From NCBI GenBank assembly GCA_947074165.1, contig CAMTOT010000101.1, forward strand, positions 1 through 9,463: a stretch of 9,463 nt of DNA, read 5' to 3'. The position numbers were made by a program, and so were the translations under genes. This DNA comes from an uncultured Bacteroidales bacterium (GTDB lineage Bacteria; Bacteroidota; Bacteroidia; Bacteroidales; JAUNSR01). This document shows positions 5,985 to 9,463 of this stretch, piece by piece (position 1 is the first letter of the stretch; each line of letters starts with the position of its first letter). The notes beneath the pieces are model-generated. The model saw only the letters and a program-made list of their open reading frames with translations, was not told where the DNA came from and ran no database searches.

Positions 5985-6916
5985 TTAGATATACTTCTGA
6001 GTATAAAAGTCTTTGGGACAGTTTCGTAGAGGAGTCTAAAAACGGAACTTTTCTCCATAAGCGCGACTATACGGAGTATCATGCCGACCGTTTTACAGAC
6101 TATTCTCTTTTAATATTTGACTCAAAAGGTGAGCTTTTTGCTCTTATGCCCGGAAATATAGGCGACGATAAGATATTTTATTCTCATCGTGGTCTTACAT
6201 ACGGAGGTCTGGTGATTGGCTTTAATGCCGGTCAGATTGATGTAAACATGGCTTTCGACGCAGTGATAGCTTATCTTAAAGAGGATGGCTGCAAAGGGAT
6301 GCAGTATAAATGTATTCCTGAGATTTACCATAAAATACCCGCGCAGGAGGATCTCTACTCTTTATTTTGCAACGGTGCCACACTTATATCTCGTAAACCG
6401 TCGTGCGCTCTGATTTCTGATAATAATCCGGGATTTGAGTATCGTCGCAAGCGGGGAGTTAAGAAAGCAGCTAAAAGCGGGATTGATATTATGTCCTCTG
6501 ATGATACTCGTGCATATTGGAGTCTGCTTGAAAATACTCTGTCGAGCCGTTTCGGTGCTAAACCTGTTCACACTTATGAGGAGATATCAAATCTTAAAAC
6601 GTTGTTTCCGGCAAATATAAAATGTTATATCGCCGAAAATGACGGAGTGGTTTTAGCCGGCGTGATAATATATGAAACAGAACAGACCGCTCATACCCAA
6701 TATATAGTGGCTTCGGAAGATGGTAAAAAGAAGGGTGCTCTCGACGCTCTTTTCGATAAACTTATTAATAATATATATAAGGATAAACGCTGGTTTGACT
6801 TCGGTACTTCTACCGGTGACGATCCGCGCCAACTCAATGAGGGGCTTATCATACAGAAAGAAGGATTTGGCGCAAGAGCCGTAATGTATGATGTCTATGA
6901 GATAAATTTTGAATAA
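5975..6916 (+). CDS. FemAB/GNAT-type N-acyltransferase
   Basis: The 313 residues resemble the FemAB-like branch of the GNAT fold: an N-terminal domain with TFLHKRDYTEYH (25-36), Asp43-Tyr44-Ser45 and HRGLTYGGLV (71-80), and a C-terminal domain preceded by a basic segment RRKRGVKKAAKSG (157-169). The end carries the group's signature, FDFGTST (274-280), LNEGLIIQKEGFGAR (287-301) and YDVYEI (305-310). No signal peptide or membrane segment is seen, so it acts in the cytoplasm. Set between ketoisomerase and aminotransferase genes, it most likely acylates the amino group made by the aminotransferase. Donor (acetyl-CoA, another acyl-CoA, or an aminoacyl donor as in Fem proteins) cannot be read from the sequence. 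It overlaps copy 2 by 10 bp and ends 12 bp before the aminotransferase. A role in peptidoglycan bridge formation is a less likely alternative. Confidence 0.8.
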   Translation: MQVIRYTSEYKSLWDSFVEESKNGTFLHKRDYTEYHADRFTDYSLLIFDSKGELFALMPGNIGDDKIFYSHRGLTYGGLVIGFNAGQIDVNMAFDAVIAYLKEDGCKGMQYKCIPEIYHKIPAQEDLYSLFCNGATLISRKPSCALISDNNPGFEYRRKRGVKKAAKSGIDIMSSDDTRAYWSLLENTLSSRFGAKPVHTYEEISNLKTLFPANIKCYIAENDGVVLAGVIIYETEQTAHTQYIVASEDGKKKGALDALFDKLINNIYKDKRWFDFGTSTGDDPRQLNEGLIIQKEGFGARAVMYDVYEINFE

Positions 6917-6928
6917 TCGCAATGTGCT

Positions 6929-8026
6929 ATGATAAAATATTTAGACCTTAAGAGAATAACCGATACTTATCAGCCGGAACTTAATGAAGCGGCTACGCGT
7001 GTTATAGATTCGGGGTGGTTTTTACTTGGCAACGAGGTAAAGATGTTTGAATCGGAATTTTCCTCTTTTTGCGGAGTGGCTCACTGTGTTGGTGTGGCTA
7101 ATGGTCTTGACGCTCTTCGTCTTGTTTTGCGTGCATGGATTGAACTTGGCTATATCAATGAGGGTGATGAGGTGATTGTGCCTGCTAATACTTATATAGC
7201 TACCGTACTTGCGGTGTCGGACAATAATCTTGTGCCTGTTTTTGTCGAGCCGGATAGAGAGAGTATGAATATCAATCCGGATTTGATTACAGACGCTATA
7301 ACAGATAAAACAAGAGTTATTATACCTGTACATCTTTATGGTCGTATGTGTGATATGACTCCTATTCTGGCTATCGCGGAGGAGTATAATCTGCTTGTAC
7401 TTGAAGATGCTGCTCAGTCTCACGGCGCGGTTTATAAAGGAAAGCGTTGCGGCGCCATATCTCATGCTACTGCTTTTAGTTTTTATCCCGGTAAAAATCT
7501 CGGAGCTTTAGGTGACGGAGGAGCTGTGACAACTAATGATTCCGAACTTGCGGAAACCGTACGTCAGCTTGCCAATTACGGTTCGTCAAAAAAATATGTA
7601 AACATATTCCAGGGTCTTAACTCTCGTCTTGACGAGATACAGGCGGCTTTATTAAGAGTAAAGCTTCCTTTTCTGGACAACGATAATGAGATGCGCCGCC
7701 GTATAGCCGCACGTTATTTAGACGAGATAACTAATCCGCTTATTACTCTGCCGGAGGAGTGTTTCGAAGATAATGTTTATCATATATTTCCGGTAAGATG
7801 TTATGATCGCTATTTATTAGCCGATTATCGTGGCGATAAAGGTATTAAGACTCTTACACATTACCCTATACCGTCTTATAAGCAATTCGCTTACAGAGGA
7901 TTTAATTCATTAACTTTCCCAGTCACAGATGATATTTGTGAAACAATACTCAGTATTCCGCTTCATCAGGCTCTGACGGAGGATGAGGTGAGTTATATAA
8001 TAGAGTCTATTAATGAATATGTATAA
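6929..8026 (+). CDS. fdtB: DegT/DnrJ/EryC1/StrS-family sugar 3-aminotransferase, FdtB-type
   Basis: PLP-dependent nucleotide-sugar aminotransferase of 365 residues, normal family length. Visible elements are the phosphate-binding NGLDAL (58-63), PANTYIAT (85-92), LEDAAQSHGA with the PLP-ring-contacting Asp160 (158-167), the Schiff-base lysine in FYPGKNLGALGDGG (Lys189), GLNSRLDEIQAA (229-240) and the C-terminal HYPIPSYKQ segment. The substrate assignment is mainly contextual: upstream ketoisomerases would supply a dTDP-3-keto-6-deoxyhexose, so the product would be a dTDP-3-amino-3,6-dideoxyhexose, as for FdtB and QdtB. The HYPIP ending and NSRLDE motif fit that subgroup. A 4-aminotransferase role, as in ArnB or WecE, is less likely given the neighbours. 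It starts 12 bp after the acyltransferase stop and is followed by 39 bp before the flippase gene. Confidence 0.9.
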   Translation: MIKYLDLKRITDTYQPELNEAATRVIDSGWFLLGNEVKMFESEFSSFCGVAHCVGVANGLDALRLVLRAWIELGYINEGDEVIVPANTYIATVLAVSDNNLVPVFVEPDRESMNINPDLITDAITDKTRVIIPVHLYGRMCDMTPILAIAEEYNLLVLEDAAQSHGAVYKGKRCGAISHATAFSFYPGKNLGALGDGGAVTTNDSELAETVRQLANYGSSKKYVNIFQGLNSRLDEIQAALLRVKLPFLDNDNEMRRRIAARYLDEITNPLITLPEECFEDNVYHIFPVRCYDRYLLADYRGDKGIKTLTHYPIPSYKQFAYRGFNSLTFPVTDDICETILSIPLHQALTEDEVSYIIESINEYV

Positions 8027-8065
8027 TACAATCAGCTTACGTTTATTCTAACCTTATATTCTTAG

Positions 8066-9463
8066 ATGAGAGATAAAGAACTTATCAAATCCTCGGGCAT
8101 AATAGGTATATCTCAGTTTCTTGTTATGTTTCTTAGTTTGTTGAAGAATAAATGTTTTTCAATACTCCTCGGCGTGGATGGAATTGGTCTGTTCGGGTTA
8201 TTTCAGTCTTTGCTTGAGCTTGTGCGAAGCATTACCAGCCTTGGTATTCATACTGCAGGCATAAGGTATATAGCTTCTGAGGAGCAGTCGGATGATGATC
8301 TTTCTCAGTCACGGACAATATATGTGTTTCGGCGTTGGATCAGCTTTACAGGTGTGCTTGGTGCCATTGTATGTTTTTTGTTTGCCGCTCCTCTTTGCAT
8401 ATATACGTTTGGAAACGATATTTATCTTGTTGATATACGAATACTTAGTATTGCGATATTTTTCACGGCACTGTCTGCCGGACAGAGCTCACTGCTGCTT
8501 GCTCTTAAAAAGATAACAGTATATGCCAAATCAAATATAACAGCCTCTCTTATAACTGTAATTATTACGGTTATGATGGCTTATGCGTGGGGCATAAAGG
8601 CGGTGATGCCTATATTTCTTATCACATCTGTTATACTTTGGGCTACCGGACGTTTTTTTATAAACGCTCTTGGTATAAAACAGTCAAAGCAGTCATTTAA
8701 AGAGGTTATGAGAAAGGGAAGCCCGATACTTAGTCTTGGGTTGGTGACTATCGTGACCGGTATAGCAACGTCGTCTGTGGCTATGTTTCTTAAAATAATG
8801 ATTACTCAGCGCTCGGGTCTTGATGAGGCGGGTGTATTTCAGGCGGTATGGATTATAGCTAACAGTTATCTGAGCATAGCTTTGTCATCGCTTGGGACTG
8901 ACCTTTATCCGCGTCTTTCGGCAGTGTGTAACGATAAGAGCGGATTTGAACATATCCTTAATAACTATTTGCGCAACGGGCTTGTACTAATCTCTCCGCT
9001 TCTTATATTATTTACTGTTTTTGCTCCGGCAGCAATATCATTGCTCTATTCTTCTGAGTTTGCAGGAGGAGTGATGCTTCTCAGATGGCTTATGGCGGCA
9101 TTCTTTTTCAGGGCGATAAGCATGATGTTAAGCTATGGACTTCTTGCTAAGGCAAAGAAGAAGACTTATATTATTATTGAAACAATATGGTATATCCCTT
9201 TTGTGGCTATATGCTGGTTTGGTTATCCACGTATTGGTCTTGACGCTATAGGCATTGCTTCACTTGTCTCTTATTTTATATATTTCATAATATTATATTT
9301 CGAGCTGTCTATATCCGGATACCGAATAGAAAAAGATATTTATAAACTTGCTATAATTAACGCGCTGTCTTTAGCAGGGGTGTTTCTGATACTTTATTTC
9401 TATGGCGGAATTGGCGGGATTGTTATCTCTTCGGTGGTTATGCTACCTGCCTTGTGTCTTTCG
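8066..9463 (+). CDS. wzx: Wzx-type O-antigen/polysaccharide flippase, C-terminus outside window
   Basis: An inner-membrane MATE/MOP-superfamily transporter that moves undecaprenyl-diphosphate-linked glycan repeat units to the periplasmic face. The frame is open for 466 residues to the window edge; family members are about 420-500 residues, so only a short tail is probably missing. Hydrophobic segments recur near 11-30, 95-114, 122-146, 159-175, 179-200, 219-244, 257-276, 304-328, 334-357, 368-385, 391-412 and 428-446. Segments resembling Escherichia coli WzxE are LLLALKK (143-149), DEAGVFQAVWIIANSYL (253-269) and a D-L-Y-P-R-L stretch (279-284). WzxE is itself encoded next to dTDP-amino-sugar transaminase and acetyltransferase genes, which matches this context. 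The start ATG follows a TAG and no Shine-Dalgarno. The 39-bp gap before it holds no strong promoter. Confidence 0.9.
   Translation, partial: MRDKELIKSSGIIGISQFLVMFLSLLKNKCFSILLGVDGIGLFGLFQSLLELVRSITSLGIHTAGIRYIASEEQSDDDLSQSRTIYVFRRWISFTGVLGAIVCFLFAAPLCIYTFGNDIYLVDIRILSIAIFFTALSAGQSSLLLALKKITVYAKSNITASLITVIITVMMAYAWGIKAVMPIFLITSVILWATGRFFINALGIKQSKQSFKEVMRKGSPILSLGLVTIVTGIATSSVAMFLKIMITQRSGLDEAGVFQAVWIIANSYLSIALSSLGTDLYPRLSAVCNDKSGFEHILNNYLRNGLVLISPLLILFTVFAPAAISLLYSSEFAGGVMLLRWLMAAFFFRAISMMLSYGLLAKAKKKTYIIIETIWYIPFVAICWFGYPRIGLDAIGIASLVSYFIYFIILYFELSISGYRIEKDIYKLAIINALSLAGVFLILYFYGGIGGIVISSVVMLPALCLS

Noticed and set aside
7022..7465. 147-residue open frame on the minus strand
   Set aside because: It is antisense to the PLP-site region of the aminotransferase and shows no recognisable motif.
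8038..8045. TACGTTTA ahead of wzx as a possible -7 element
   Set aside because: It misses the final G of TAnnTTTG, has no -33 partner, and sits too near the start at 8066 in a 39-bp gap. Read-through from fdtB is simpler.
1..9463. CRISPR array, toxin-antitoxin pair, prophage, insertion sequence or defence island
   Set aside because: No spaced direct repeats, transposase, integrase or nuclease-like product is seen, and genes fill nearly the whole window with metabolic and envelope functions.

Overview
The window reads as chromosomal DNA of a gut-type Bacteroidota (order Bacteroidales). The signs are proteins that look like Bacteroidales forms of dGTPase, dUTPase and an EnvC-like factor, lipoprotein signals at the head of two genes, no consistent Shine-Dalgarno sequences, and TAnnTTTG-type promoter elements in the only sizeable intergenic gap. 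Placement below order level is not possible from reading alone. I see no CRISPR array, tRNA, rRNA, insertion sequence or integrase.

Layout. Bases 1-769 (minus strand) hold the N-terminal half of a dGTPase (dgt), cut by the window edge. A 143-bp divergent gap (770-912) carries one promoter-like element per strand and two short inverted repeats. From 913 onward every gene lies on the plus strand, with overlaps or gaps of 39 bp or less: dut (dUTPase), a TPR lipoprotein, a DUF4292 lipoprotein that resembles LolB, and an EnvC-like coiled-coil protein with a catalytically dead LytM domain. These are followed, after 11 bp, by a surface-sugar block: two tandem FdtA/QdtA (WxcM-like) cupin ketoisomerase paralogues, a FemAB/GNAT-type acyltransferase, an FdtB-type PLP aminotransferase, and a Wzx-type flippase that runs off the right edge.

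How the genes work together. dgt and dut both act on deoxynucleotide pools and face each other across one regulatory gap. The two lipoproteins and EnvC-like protein form an envelope-maintenance group. The sugar block fits synthesis of an N-acylated 3-amino-3,6-dideoxyhexose: dTDP-4-keto-6-deoxyglucose, then 3,4-ketoisomerase, then 3-aminotransferase, then N-acyltransferase, with export of the finished lipid-linked glycan by Wzx. The rmlA/rmlB genes that make the starting nucleotide sugar are not in the window.

Nothing here is certain to be a new system. The strongest lead is the tandem ketoisomerase pair. Copy 1 has lost one of the two active-site histidines (His-Ala-Phe instead of His-Ala-His) and copy 2 has lost the residues linked to product stereochemistry. 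They may be partners with divided roles rather than redundant enzymes. Next come the LolB-like reading of the DUF4292 protein, the FemAB-like enzyme in the place usually held by a hexapeptide-repeat acetyltransferase, and the apparent read-through from a housekeeping operon into a glycan cluster.
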